From positions 81,246 through 123,068 of the forward strand of contig MIBZ01000065.1 in NCBI GenBank assembly GCA_001829675.1: DNA of 41,823 bases. Direction: 5' to 3'. Below, piece after piece: positions 9,940 to 18,343 of the stretch. Source of the DNA: Sulfurimonas sp. RIFCSPLOWO2_12_36_12 (GTDB taxonomy: Bacteria > Campylobacterota > Campylobacteria > Campylobacterales > Sulfurimonadaceae). The notes under the pieces are model-generated. The model had not been told where the DNA came from. It did no database searches and saw only the letters and a list, made by a program, of their open reading frames with translations. Both the position numbers and the translations under genes were made by a program. Numbering within the stretch: the stretch's first letter is position 1; each line of letters begins with the position of its first letter.

Positions 9940-10863
9940 ATGAATAAGCTTTATCTTTGGGGAATTATTATAATTGCCGTAATGCTTGGTGCTACTTACT
10001 TATCTGTAGGCGGTTCAAAGGGTGGTTTAAATGATGATATCGTCAATATGCTTGCGATTACGGGGGCAGTGGCATTAGTTATAATTACAGTTTTTGTTGT
10101 AATTAAATATGTTCGTCAAATGCAAGTAGATAGCGCAAGCGGTGAACTTGCCGATGAAAATTGGGATGGTATAGGCGAATATAAAAACAGTGTTCCAACT
10201 GGTTGGGCTGTTATGTTTTTGCTTACAATGGTTTGGGGTATGTGGTACTTTACAATCGGTTATCCGGTAAACTCATACTCACAAATAGGCGAGTATAATG
10301 AGGACACTTTAGCACATAATGCTAAATTTGAAGCACAATATAAAGATATTACCGGTGATAGACTGATAGAGATGGGTGAGTCTGTTTTCTTGGCTGAGTG
10401 TAAAGTTTGTCACGGTATAAATGCTGATGGTATTGACGGCAAAGCGGCTAATTTAAATAAAAGAATTAGTGTGGCTTCTGTTAAACATGTGCTTGAAAAA
10501 GGTTCAAACAATAAGCTCTTGGGTATGGAAATGCCGATGCCGGATCGTAACGGTCTTTTAAATTCAAATACGGGTGCTCTGATTACTGATGCTGAAATTG
10601 AAATTGTTTCTGCTTATGTAGCAAACGGTATGAGCGGAGAGGGTGCCGATGTTTTTGCCGGTGCATGTTCTATGTGTCACGGAGCAGACGGTAAAGGTAT
10701 GGAGTTTGTTGCGCCAAATATTGCATCATTTTCGCCTGCACTAGTTAGCACTATTCTCGCTCACGGTAAAAAAGGTGTTATTGGTGTTATGCCTAAGTTT
10801 GAGAGACTTAATGATAAACAAAAAGAAGCTGTTGGTGCATACATCACTAGCATAAGTAAATAA
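9940..10863 (+). CDS. ccoP: cbb3 oxidase diheme cytochrome c subunit
   Basis: The 307-residue protein has two N-terminal hydrophobic helices (about 5-23 and 36-57), a third near 88-106, and two heme c motifs, CKVCH (154-158) and CSMCH (243-247). Each is followed by a methionine-containing loop (MEMPMPDRNG and GVMPKF) suited as sixth ligand. CcoP accepts electrons from periplasmic cytochrome c and hands them to CcoO. The conserved WDGIGEYKNSVP segment before the last helix is typical of CcoP. A GGAGAG site sits before the start. The next gene follows after 10 bases. Confidence 0.98.
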   Translation: MNKLYLWGIIIIAVMLGATYLSVGGSKGGLNDDIVNMLAITGAVALVIITVFVVIKYVRQMQVDSASGELADENWDGIGEYKNSVPTGWAVMFLLTMVWGMWYFTIGYPVNSYSQIGEYNEDTLAHNAKFEAQYKDITGDRLIEMGESVFLAECKVCHGINADGIDGKAANLNKRISVASVKHVLEKGSNNKLLGMEMPMPDRNGLLNSNTGALITDAEIEIVSAYVANGMSGEGADVFAGACSMCHGADGKGMEFVAPNIASFSPALVSTILAHGKKGVIGVMPKFERLNDKQKEAVGAYITSISK

Positions 10864-10873
10864 GGAGTCAGGT

Positions 10874-11083
10874 ATGAATGAAAATAGAAGCGTATTTTCT
10901 CTTGATGGTATAACCGGCATGTTAGTTGCAACTGTTTTACTTTTGGTTATTTTGGTTGCTCTTACTGTTTGGAATATGAATGTGCAAAATACAAATGCAT
11001 CAAATTTTTACGATATCAAAGATGAAGCATCTGTCAAAATGTTCGGCTCAAAACAAGCTGATCATGTTGTTGATGTAAAGTAG
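10874..11083 (+). CDS. DUF4006 small membrane protein
   Basis: The 69-residue protein has one hydrophobic helix (about residues 13-34) preceded by NENRSVFSLDGITG and followed by a polar tail with NFYDIKDEASVKMFG. I recognise it as DUF4006, a family seen directly downstream of ccoP in Campylobacterota. Context suggests a role in cbb3 oxidase assembly or stability at the membrane, but no function has been shown to my knowledge. An AAGGAGT ribosome-binding site precedes the ATG. It lies 10 bases after ccoP and 11 bases before the 29-codon gene. Confidence 0.8.
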   Translation: MNENRSVFSLDGITGMLVATVLLLVILVALTVWNMNVQNTNASNFYDIKDEASVKMFGSKQADHVVDVK

Positions 11084-11094
11084 AGGGGTATAGA

Positions 11095-11184
11095 ATGGAA
11101 AAAATTATTTCATGGGGTCTAGTAATAATGGCTCTTTATACTGCTTATGCGGTTTTAACACCAAATCATCTCTATATCGGTTAG
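11095..11184 (+). CDS. 29-residue single-helix membrane peptide in the cco operon
   Basis: ATG at 11095 opens a 29-codon frame ending at TAG 11182-11184. It is preceded by AGAGGGGT at ribosome-binding distance and sits 11 bases after DUF4006. The peptide is mostly hydrophobic (about residues 4-22, ISWGLVIMALYTAYAVL) and ends in TPNHLYIG. Its size and single helix resemble the tiny accessory subunits found with terminal oxidases, such as CcoM or CydX, but I do not recognise a family. It is followed nine bases later by the TTG start of the next gene. Support is the good ribosome-binding site, tight operon spacing and plausible membrane character. Confidence 0.6.
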   Translation: MEKIISWGLVIMALYTAYAVLTPNHLYIG

Positions 11185-11193
11185 GAAATTTCA

Positions 11194-11898
11194 TTGAAGT
11201 TTTCAAGAGGGCTTAGCGCCCTCATCCTCACACTTTTTTTTAATGCTTCACTATCTGCACAATATTTATATAAAGATGAACTTATTTTCAATCCGGCATT
11301 TAATGCAGAAGTTGAAAAATTGGGATTAGAGCTATATGAAAAAACCGGAATATCTCTAAGGCTGGTAATGCTTAAAGAGCTGCCAAACAAGATGAATATA
11401 GTAGAGTATGAGAAGGAGCTGATGAAAGATTTTAGCTCCTCTACAATTTTGCTTACTTTTTCAGAGATGGATTCTAAGGTAGATATTCTTGCAAATCCAC
11501 CATCTTTATATGAGTATTTTGACAAAAAACAGATACTTAGCCCTGTGGCTTCGCCTGTTCAGGCATTTACAATGGCGCTATTTTACAGCGATGGCTTTGA
11601 CTCCTTTAAAGAGATAGCATCTAGCCACGGCGGAACTATTATTCCACTTTTGGCTCAAAAAGCTAAGGCGGGTGAAGTTTTAGGCAAATATTCAGGCTCA
11701 ATGTTTAACGGCTATGCAGATATTGCGGAGCAGATTGCTTCCAGCAAAGGAGTCGTGCTTGAAAATGCTGTCGGCAATGCAAATCAAAACAGTATATTTG
11801 CGGTAAAGGTGTTATTTTACGGTTTCATTGTTTATGGTATATTCCTTTATATTAAAAGAAAACTATATGTAAAAAGGCAGAAAAATGAATCTAAGTAA
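11194..11898 (+). CDS. Secreted/membrane-anchored TPM-like protein
   Basis: The 234-residue protein starts with TTG, supported by an AGGA site about eight bases upstream. A signal peptide (about residues 1-22) is followed by a mixed alpha/beta domain (25-185) and a C-terminal hydrophobic helix (202-220) with a basic cytoplasmic tail. The order YEKTGISLRLVMLKELP, a short helical stretch, then STILLTFSEMDSKVDI resembles the TPM domain, a fold linked to repair or quality control of membrane complexes. That match is by eye and uncertain. It overlaps the FixH-like gene by 14 bases and follows the cbb3 genes, so it may help oxidase biogenesis. No catalytic residues were identified. Confidence 0.55.
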   Translation: MKFSRGLSALILTLFFNASLSAQYLYKDELIFNPAFNAEVEKLGLELYEKTGISLRLVMLKELPNKMNIVEYEKELMKDFSSSTILLTFSEMDSKVDILANPPSLYEYFDKKQILSPVASPVQAFTMALFYSDGFDSFKEIASSHGGTIIPLLAQKAKAGEVLGKYSGSMFNGYADIAEQIASSKGVVLENAVGNANQNSIFAVKVLFYGFIVYGIFLYIKRKLYVKRQKNESK

Positions 11899-12391
11899 CG
11901 GCAGAATCTGGCCTTATGCAATCGGTGCTTCAATCATATTTATATTCGGCGCATGTGTTGCAACAATAATTATTACAAACAAGATGCCGGTTGAGAAGAG
12001 TGATACCTATATGATGGGTTATCATGAAGCAGACGATAAAGCCAACGAGATAATAGAAGCTCAAATAGCTTTTAATAAAAAGTATAAAATAGAGTGCATC
12101 GCAAATAATCTTAAACAGCAAAACGGTATTATCAAATATAGAGTGAGTGATATTAACTCAAATCCTGTAAACAACGCGAAAATAAACATAGTAGTGACAA
12201 GACCGAATAATCACGAGCATGACCAAGAACTATACAATCCAAAGATTGAAAACGGCATTTACACTTTTGACTCTTTTACCCTTGCCGGGGAGGGTAGATG
12301 GGATATTATGGCAAAAGTCAGCGTAGATGATGTCCAAAGATTTTATAACATTAAAACAGACACAAGAGGCATGGAAGTGGTAGAATATTAG
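11885..12391 (+). CDS. FixH-like membrane protein
   Basis: The 168-residue protein has one N-terminal transmembrane helix (about 9-31) and a periplasmic beta-rich domain (about 75-165). Segments such as NGIIKYRVSDINSNPVNNAKINIVVTRP and FTLAGEGRWDIMAKV match the FixH pattern of a beta sandwich ending in a G-x-W motif. FixH family proteins accompany cbb3 oxidase genes and are tied to oxidase maturation, probably with copper-transporting FixI/CcoI, which is absent here. The 14-base overlap with the TPM-like gene indicates coupling. It looks like the last gene of the cbb3 operon; addB starts 14 bases after its stop. Confidence 0.75.
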   Translation: MNLSNGRIWPYAIGASIIFIFGACVATIIITNKMPVEKSDTYMMGYHEADDKANEIIEAQIAFNKKYKIECIANNLKQQNGIIKYRVSDINSNPVNNAKINIVVTRPNNHEHDQELYNPKIENGIYTFDSFTLAGEGRWDIMAKVSVDDVQRFYNIKTDTRGMEVVEY

Positions 12392-12393
12392 GC

Positions 12394-12399
12394 TATAAT
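12394..12399 (+). promoter_or_regulatory. TATAAT -10 box immediately before addB
   Basis: A perfect TATAAT lies at 12394-12399, in the 14-base gap between the FixH-like gene and addB. A start of transcription six to seven bases downstream would fall at or next to the A of the addB ATG (12406), which would make a leaderless mRNA. There is no good ribosome-binding site in this gap. No clear -35 is seen. In these bacteria the -10 box carries most promoter information, so the site is plausible but unproven. Confidence 0.4.
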
Positions 12400-12405
12400 A
12401 GAGCT

Positions 12406-14751
12406 ATGAATAATTCTATTATAGTCTTGCCGTCAGCCCGTGCAGTGCGTCATGAGCAACTTAATATAGAGGGTCTGACTCTATTTTTACCAAACTTCAT
12501 AACTATGAGCGATTTTATCTCAAAGCTCTGCATAGTAAAAGATTTTAAAACATTAGACGCCGATAGCAGGGTTTTGCTCCTTTTAGAAGCAAGTGATTTT
12601 AAAAACTTTAAAAATCTTCAAATAGAGCGAAACTTTTTTACCTTCACAAAAAATTCATCATATATATTTAAATTTTACGAAGAGTTAAGCGCAGAGATGT
12701 ACGATATAAGAGCGCTCAGCACCTCAGATATTTACGGCGAGTATGAAGAGCATATAGCCATACTTCAAGAGCTCTACGCTAGATATGAGCTTCTGTGCAG
12801 CCAAAAAAAGTTTCTCGATAAAATATTTTTGCCAAAACTTTACAGTTTTAATGAAGAGTATCTGAAAAGTTATGAAAATATAGAGTTGCATATCGATGGG
12901 CATCTGACCAATTTCGAGTTAGAACTTTTAGAGAGATGTTGTGAATTTTGCAATGTAGATATAGTATTTACTGCCACAAGATTTAACTCTAAAATGCAGA
13001 AAAAATTCTTAAATCTGGGCATAGAGCTTGAGATAGGTTATGAGTATAATATTTCACTAAACACAAACAGCGTACTTCAAAAAAACAGAATTATACAAAA
13101 TAAAAAAGTGACATGTGAATCTTTCAGCGAGCCGATTTTACAAGCAGCGTTCGTTAAAAAGAAGATATTTGATTTTGTAAAAATGGGCTATAAACCTGAA
13201 AAAATTGCAGTTATTTTGCCTGATGAGAATTTTGCAAATATTTTAAAAATATTTGATGAAAAATCAAACTTCAACTTTGCGATGGGCGAGTCGTTTGGCT
13301 CAACTGAAATATATGAAAAACTAAATGCTACATGTAAATTTATTGAGCAAGATTCAAAAGAGAATGAAGCGAGGTTGCAGAGGGTCCAAGACGAGTTTTA
13401 TATGGAGATTCGTTCAATCTATGGCAAAAAAAGTCAAGATGTAGATATTTTAGAGTTTTTAAATAGGTATAAAGAGAGTTTTAGTGACAAAAAAGAGCAA
13501 AAAATATTTGAAGAAGAGGTTTATAACTTTAAAAACATTCTCCCTTTTATGAGAGATATGAGCGTAAAATCGCTTCTATCTGTTTTTTTGCAGAGGTTAG
13601 CGTCAAGAACAGTTGATGATGTCAGAGGCGGAAAAGTGACCGTTATGGGGGTTCTTGAGACGCGCTCTGTTCATTTTGATGCAGTTGTAATCGTAGATTT
13701 CAGCGACTCAAATGTTCCAAAGAAGAGCGATAAAGATATGTTTTTAAACACCCAAATCAGAGAAATTGCAAATCTTCCAACGATGAGTGACAGGGAAAAT
13801 CTTCAAAAACATTACTATGAGATGCTTATTAACAGAACTAAAGAGGTGGCAATTTCGTTTGTAAAATCAAGCGACAGCAGTGCGTCAAGGTTTTTAAAAC
13901 AGCTCGGCATAGAAGAGCAAAACAGACACAACGAACAAGAGTATGCAGGCGTTCTTTTTGAGATGGCATCCCCAAACTCAAAAGAGGAGGAGAGCATTGT
14001 TCTGGAGTATAGCTTCAGAGATAAAAAGCTCTCCGCCACAAAATTAAAAACTTTTTTGACATGCAGGAGAAAATATTACTACCGATATGTTAAATATATC
14101 CAAAATCATGAGATTCCAAAAGATATGCCGCAGGAGTATGAGATAGGTCTTGGCGTTCATACCGCACTCAAAGAGCTCTATAGTAAAAAGAGCTTTTATG
14201 CAGATGCGAGAGAGCTAAAAAAAGATTTATATGCAGAGTTAGACAATGCGTGCGGCGAGAGTGAGCTTGAGGAGTATCTTATCGCTATGCAAAAAAGAAG
14301 AATGGATATTTTTTGTCAAAACGAGGTTGAAAGATTTGCGGATGGCTGGGTGGTAGAGCAGTGTGAGGCGAGTTTAGAGAGTGAGTTTGCGGGAATGAGA
14401 TTAGTCGGGCAGATAGACAGAGTAGATAAAAGAGGCAATGAAGTTTTTGTTCTTGACTATAAGACTGGCTCCTATCCGCTTTATACAGAGAAAAATTTTA
14501 CGGAGGCGACGGACTTTCAGCTTGAGTTTTACTATCTGTTGGCTCAAAAGTTCGGCAATGTTGTCGGCTGCGGATACTACGACTTAAAAGAGTCAAAAAT
14601 AGTTAATGAGCCTTTTTTAAGAGAGAAGTTGGCAGTTTTAGAGTCAAACATAAAAGATTTGCTAAATATTGAGGATGTGAACTTTAGTAAGTGTGAAGAT
14701 TTGAAGAGCTGTTTGTATTGCGAGTATAAAATTATCTGTGGGCGAGGGTGA
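12406..14751 (+). CDS. addB: AddB-type helicase-nuclease subunit
   Basis: The 781-residue protein is the AddB partner of the AddAB enzyme, which processes double-strand DNA ends for recombination. The N-terminal helicase-like region (IIVLPSARAVR) lacks a good Walker A motif, as is usual for an inactivated helicase fold in this group. The C-terminal PD-(D/E)XK nuclease has GQIDRVD and VFVLDYKTGSYP (about residues 667-690) and QLEFYYLLA. Four cysteines suited to an iron-sulfur cluster are present: C553 and the C-terminal C769, C772 and C778. The gene is complete. In relatives I recall, addA follows directly; here it starts about 5.5 kb later, after an inserted cassette. Confidence 0.88.
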   Translation: MNNSIIVLPSARAVRHEQLNIEGLTLFLPNFITMSDFISKLCIVKDFKTLDADSRVLLLLEASDFKNFKNLQIERNFFTFTKNSSYIFKFYEELSAEMYDIRALSTSDIYGEYEEHIAILQELYARYELLCSQKKFLDKIFLPKLYSFNEEYLKSYENIELHIDGHLTNFELELLERCCEFCNVDIVFTATRFNSKMQKKFLNLGIELEIGYEYNISLNTNSVLQKNRIIQNKKVTCESFSEPILQAAFVKKKIFDFVKMGYKPEKIAVILPDENFANILKIFDEKSNFNFAMGESFGSTEIYEKLNATCKFIEQDSKENEARLQRVQDEFYMEIRSIYGKKSQDVDILEFLNRYKESFSDKKEQKIFEEEVYNFKNILPFMRDMSVKSLLSVFLQRLASRTVDDVRGGKVTVMGVLETRSVHFDAVVIVDFSDSNVPKKSDKDMFLNTQIREIANLPTMSDRENLQKHYYEMLINRTKEVAISFVKSSDSSASRFLKQLGIEEQNRHNEQEYAGVLFEMASPNSKEEESIVLEYSFRDKKLSATKLKTFLTCRRKYYYRYVKYIQNHEIPKDMPQEYEIGLGVHTALKELYSKKSFYADARELKKDLYAELDNACGESELEEYLIAMQKRRMDIFCQNEVERFADGWVVEQCEASLESEFAGMRLVGQIDRVDKRGNEVFVLDYKTGSYPLYTEKNFTEATDFQLEFYYLLAQKFGNVVGCGYYDLKESKIVNEPFLREKLAVLESNIKDLLNIEDVNFSKCEDLKSCLYCEYKIICGRG

Positions 14752-14783
14752 CGAAGTTTTTTTGGACTTAAATATTAAGATGG

Positions 14784-14789
14784 TATAAT
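14784..14789 (+). promoter_or_regulatory. Promoter for the methyltransferase cassette
   Basis: A perfect TATAAT (14784-14789, in TGGTATAATAAG) lies 27 bases before the methyltransferase ATG. It follows a run of seven T after the addB stop (14758-14764), which may weaken read-through. The TGGTATAAT context resembles an extended -10. Transcription would begin near 14796. No clear -35 element is seen. This suggests the cassette is transcribed on its own, not only by read-through from addB. Confidence 0.55.
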
Positions 14790-14816
14790 AAGCAAATATT
14801 CAATTTTATAAATTAA

Positions 14817-16028
14817 ATGGAGAAATATATCTTGAAGCAAAAAAGTTGTTACATAGATTTATTTTCAGGCTGTGGCGGTCTCGCATTGGGCTTACATAAC
14901 GCAGGATGGCAAGGGACATTTGCCATTGAAAAGAGTGCGGATGCTTTTTCAACTCTAAAATTCAATTTAATAGATAAAAAGAATAATTTTAAATGGCCAG
15001 ACTGGCTACCTAAAACCAATCATGATATTAATAACATTATTGCCAACTATTCGAATGAGCTTAAGGCTTTAAGGGGAAAAATCTCTTTAATAGCGGGTGG
15101 TCCCCCTTGTCAAGGTTTTTCTATGGCTGGACGAAGAAGAGAAGATGATGAGCGTAATAAATTGATCGATTCTTATATCCAATTTATCAAACTTGTAGAA
15201 CCTGAAATTTTGTTTTTTGAAAATGTAAAAGGTTTTACTATTGGTTTTAAAAAGGACAATAAGCGTGGTGAAGCGTATTCTGTATATGTTGTTAGCCAAT
15301 TAGAAAAATTAGGTTACGATGTAAAAGGGCAAATCATTGATTTCTCCGAATATGGAGTTCCACAAAAAAGACAACGCTATATTTTAGTAGGGACAAAAAG
15401 AGGGAAAGCGGATTACTTTTTTGATTCAATTGTACAAAACAGAGCAAAATTTTTCAAAAGCAAAAAGCTAAATGATAAAACATCATTGAGTGATGCGATT
15501 TCCGATATATTGCAATCCAACGGTAGTGTTGATTCTCCTGACAGCAAGAATTTCAAAGCAGGTGTGTATTCAGAGGCAAGTAGCAATTATCAAAAGCTTA
15601 TGAGAAAAGGAATTAAACCATCTGATAGTGTCGTTGATAGTCATCGTTTTGCAAATCATAAAGAAGATATTGTTGAACGTTTTAATTATGTCATAAAGCA
15701 TGGCAAGCCAAATAAGTCGTTTTCAGATGAATTGAAAAAAATCTATGGACTAAAAAAACATACCGTAGTTCCATTGTGTGAAAAATCTTGTACACCGACA
15801 CTTACAACACATCCTGACGATTATATACATTACAGTGAACCAAGAATCTTAACAGTTCGAGAATATGCAAGAATACAATCTTTTCCAGACAGTTATGAAT
15901 TTAAAGGTAAGTATACAACAGGCGGTTTACGACGGAGAGTAGATGTTCCAAGATATACTCAAATTGGAAATGCCATCCCTCCACTGTTTGGGGAACAGGC
16001 AGGACTTGTATTAAAGGATATGATTTAA
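14817..16028 (+). CDS. C5-cytosine DNA methyltransferase without visible partner endonuclease
   Basis: The 403-residue enzyme should transfer a methyl group from S-adenosylmethionine to carbon 5 of cytosine in a specific DNA site. Motif I (YIDLFSGCGGLALG, about 12-25), motif IV with catalytic C98 (GGPPCQGFSMAGRR), motif VI (FFENVKGF, 134-140), motif VIII (QKRQRYILVG, 183-192) and motif X (QIGNAIPP, about 383-390) are all present. The variable target-recognition region lies between about 210 and 345; its site cannot be read from sequence. A TTG at 14832 with a GGAGA site upstream is a credible alternative start (398 residues). The stop overlaps the next start by one base (TAATG). No type II restriction enzyme gene is adjacent. 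Confidence 0.93.
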   Translation: MEKYILKQKSCYIDLFSGCGGLALGLHNAGWQGTFAIEKSADAFSTLKFNLIDKKNNFKWPDWLPKTNHDINNIIANYSNELKALRGKISLIAGGPPCQGFSMAGRRREDDERNKLIDSYIQFIKLVEPEILFFENVKGFTIGFKKDNKRGEAYSVYVVSQLEKLGYDVKGQIIDFSEYGVPQKRQRYILVGTKRGKADYFFDSIVQNRAKFFKSKKLNDKTSLSDAISDILQSNGSVDSPDSKNFKAGVYSEASSNYQKLMRKGIKPSDSVVDSHRFANHKEDIVERFNYVIKHGKPNKSFSDELKKIYGLKKHTVVPLCEKSCTPTLTTHPDDYIHYSEPRILTVREYARIQSFPDSYEFKGKYTTGGLRRRVDVPRYTQIGNAIPPLFGEQAGLVLKDMI

Positions 16029-18343
16029 TGGAATTTAGAATAAGTTCTGAACTAAAAAATATTATAGGAAAAGATTTAATCATCAATGATGAAGTGGCTA
16101 TTTTTGAATTAGTTAAAAATGCTTATGATGCACACGCCACAAGAGTTGATATTACATTTGAAAAAGATAAAATCATTATTCAAGATAATGGTAAAGGAAT
16201 GGATTTAAAAGATATTCAAGACAAATGGCTTTTTGTTGCTTATTCAGCAAAAAAAGATGCAACCGAAGATAATGATTTAAAAGACGATGTTAAGTATAAA
16301 GACTACAGAGATAAAATTAATTTAAAACGAGGGTTTGCTGGAGCAAAGGGTATTGGCAGATTTTCTTGTGATAGGCTAGGTTCAGAACTCAAACTAATTT
16401 CTAGAAAAGTATATTCATCTGATTTTCATCAATTAGAAGTTGATTGGAATGACTTTGAACAAGATTCTAAAAATGATTTTATAAATATTCAAGTTAAATA
16501 TACTACTCCTAAATCTATAGCATATGATGATTTTTCACAAGGTGTTATACTTGAAATATCAAATCTTCACTCAAAATGGGATGATGATAAGATAAAAAGT
16601 TTAAAACGCTCTTTAGGTAAATTGATTAATCCATTTGAAGTGAATACAAAATCAAATAATTTTCAAATTTATATAAAAGCACAAAATTCAATGTTTTCAG
16701 ACCCTGTTGTAAATGAAATCATAAAAGTTTTAACTATGAAAACTACAAAGATTGAAGTTGTAATTAAAGATGATAAGATTATAACAACTTTAACAGACAG
16801 AGGTACTTTAATATATAAAATTGAAGAAAAAAACGAGAATAAACACTTGAAAAATACAACAGCAGTTTTATTATATTTAAACCAAAAAGCAAAATTAAAT
16901 TTTACAAAAACTATGGGTGTAGAACCTGTCAATTTTGGACATGTACTTGTTTTTAACAATGGTTTTAGAGTATATCCATATGGTGAGCTTTCTGATGATA
17001 GTTTTGGTATTAATGCTAGACATCAACAGGGTTATAGTAGATATTTTGCAACTAGAAATATAATTGGTAGTATAAATATTAATGAGTACTATGAACAATT
17101 TAAAGAAAAAAGTAGTAGAGATAGTGGATTAATAGCAACTAATGGATATAAAGAGTTAGAAAATTTCTTTTGGGAAAAAGTTCTGAAAAGATTAGAAAAA
17201 TATGTTGTTGGAATACAGTGGAAATTAGATGAGGTAGTCAGAGATGTTGATAGTGATTCAGAAAATGTAACAGCATTAAACACATTAGAAAGTAAAACAA
17301 ATATTATCCAATTAATTAAAAAAATAATAAATACTCCAGATGTAAAAGTATTAGATTTTGCAAGCGACTTTCTGAATATAATAAATGAATATAATATAAA
17401 TGATTCTATTGTAAAAAACTTATTGGAAATTGCACAAAAGTCAGATAAGCCTGAGCTTATAAATGAAGTTGAGTCTCTTAAAAAAAGACTCAATGATTTA
17501 TCAAATAAAAAAAATAGTTTGGAAAAAGATTTATACATAACAGAAGAAAAAAATTTACAATTATCTAATGAAAATAAAAAAGTCAAAGAAGAGCTATATG
17601 TGGCAAAAGAGAAAACAGAAGCCGTAACAGAAGCCTTAGAAGAAGAAACGAAAAGAAATATTTTTCAAGGTTCTATTATTGGAATGGAAAAAGAACAAAT
17701 ACTTGGTTTACAACATCAAATTTATCATTCATCAAGCCGTATTAATCGCAATATTGAACTTTTTGTTAAATCTATTGACCCGAGTTTACTTTCAGAAAAA
17801 CAAAAAAAGTATCTAAGTGTAATCACTCATGAAGCAGAAAAGATTACATCAATTTCAAATTTTGTGACTAAAGCAAATTTCAATTTAACTGCAAGTGATA
17901 TTACAACTGATTTGATTGGTTTTATTAAAGAGTACATAGATGAATTGTATTTATCTGAAAATAATATTATTGATTCTAAGGTGAATATCATTAATATAAC
18001 AAAAATATCTGATACATTTATTAAAAAAATACGACCATTAGAAATAACTACTTTAGTAGATAATTTTATTCAAAATGCTGAGAAAGCTAATGCAAAACAA
18101 ATTATTTTTACATGTAAAGTTGAAGAGAATGATTTATTATTGTTGATTGAAGACAATGGAAAAGGTATAGAAGAAGAAAGAATCAAGCATATTTTTGAAT
18201 TGGGTCATACCACAACAGATGGTTCTGGTATTGGACTTTTTAATGTGCAAACAACTATTAAAAAGATGAATGGAAGTATAAAAGTAGATTCTGTACCTAA
18301 TCAGGGAACAACTTTCAAAATAAGGTTTAAACATGCAAATTGA
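16028..18343 (+). CDS. Protein with N-terminal MutL/Hsp90-like GHKL ATPase and C-terminal histidine-kinase ATPase
   Basis: This 771-residue cytoplasmic protein has no membrane segment. Residues 1-200 form a GHKL ATPase like MutL/Hsp90/MORC: N-box IFELVKNAYDA (E27, N31, D34), IQDNGKGM (51-58) and the lid-like RGFAGAKGIGRFSCDRLG (101-118). Residues about 200-400 may be its transducer domain. A coiled coil (about 475-545) leads to an H-box-like helix with H563 in LQHQIYHSSSRI. A second GHKL domain ends the protein: N-box LVDNFIQNAEKA (676-687), IEDNGKGI (707-714) and TTDGSGIGLFNV (729-740), which is typical of histidine kinases. Two GHKL domains in one soluble chain are unusual. It overlaps the methyltransferase by one base and the receiver gene by 11 bases, so it probably phosphorylates that receiver. 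Confidence 0.88.
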   Translation: MEFRISSELKNIIGKDLIINDEVAIFELVKNAYDAHATRVDITFEKDKIIIQDNGKGMDLKDIQDKWLFVAYSAKKDATEDNDLKDDVKYKDYRDKINLKRGFAGAKGIGRFSCDRLGSELKLISRKVYSSDFHQLEVDWNDFEQDSKNDFINIQVKYTTPKSIAYDDFSQGVILEISNLHSKWDDDKIKSLKRSLGKLINPFEVNTKSNNFQIYIKAQNSMFSDPVVNEIIKVLTMKTTKIEVVIKDDKIITTLTDRGTLIYKIEEKNENKHLKNTTAVLLYLNQKAKLNFTKTMGVEPVNFGHVLVFNNGFRVYPYGELSDDSFGINARHQQGYSRYFATRNIIGSININEYYEQFKEKSSRDSGLIATNGYKELENFFWEKVLKRLEKYVVGIQWKLDEVVRDVDSDSENVTALNTLESKTNIIQLIKKIINTPDVKVLDFASDFLNIINEYNINDSIVKNLLEIAQKSDKPELINEVESLKKRLNDLSNKKNSLEKDLYITEEKNLQLSNENKKVKEELYVAKEKTEAVTEALEEETKRNIFQGSIIGMEKEQILGLQHQIYHSSSRINRNIELFVKSIDPSLLSEKQKKYLSVITHEAEKITSISNFVTKANFNLTASDITTDLIGFIKEYIDELYLSENNIIDSKVNIINITKISDTFIKKIRPLEITTLVDNFIQNAEKANAKQIIFTCKVEENDLLLLIEDNGKGIEEERIKHIFELGHTTTDGSGIGLFNVQTTIKKMNGSIKVDSVPNQGTTFKIRFKHAN

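Noticed and set aside
14817..16028. Classical type II restriction-modification system
   Set aside because: The genes after the methylase are a GHKL protein, a receiver-HEPN protein and a phosphoesterase; none shows a PD-(D/E)XK, HNH or GIY-YIG nuclease motif by eye.
16895..17098. Minus-strand hydrophobic frame inside the double-GHKL gene, considered as a small membrane protein
   Set aside because: AT-rich antisense DNA gives isoleucine-rich frames by chance; there is no ribosome-binding site or context.
17089..17586. 165-residue minus-strand open frame inside the double-GHKL gene
   Set aside because: It is phenylalanine- and serine-rich, as expected from antisense of AAA/GAA-rich coding sequence, and lies inside a clear gene.
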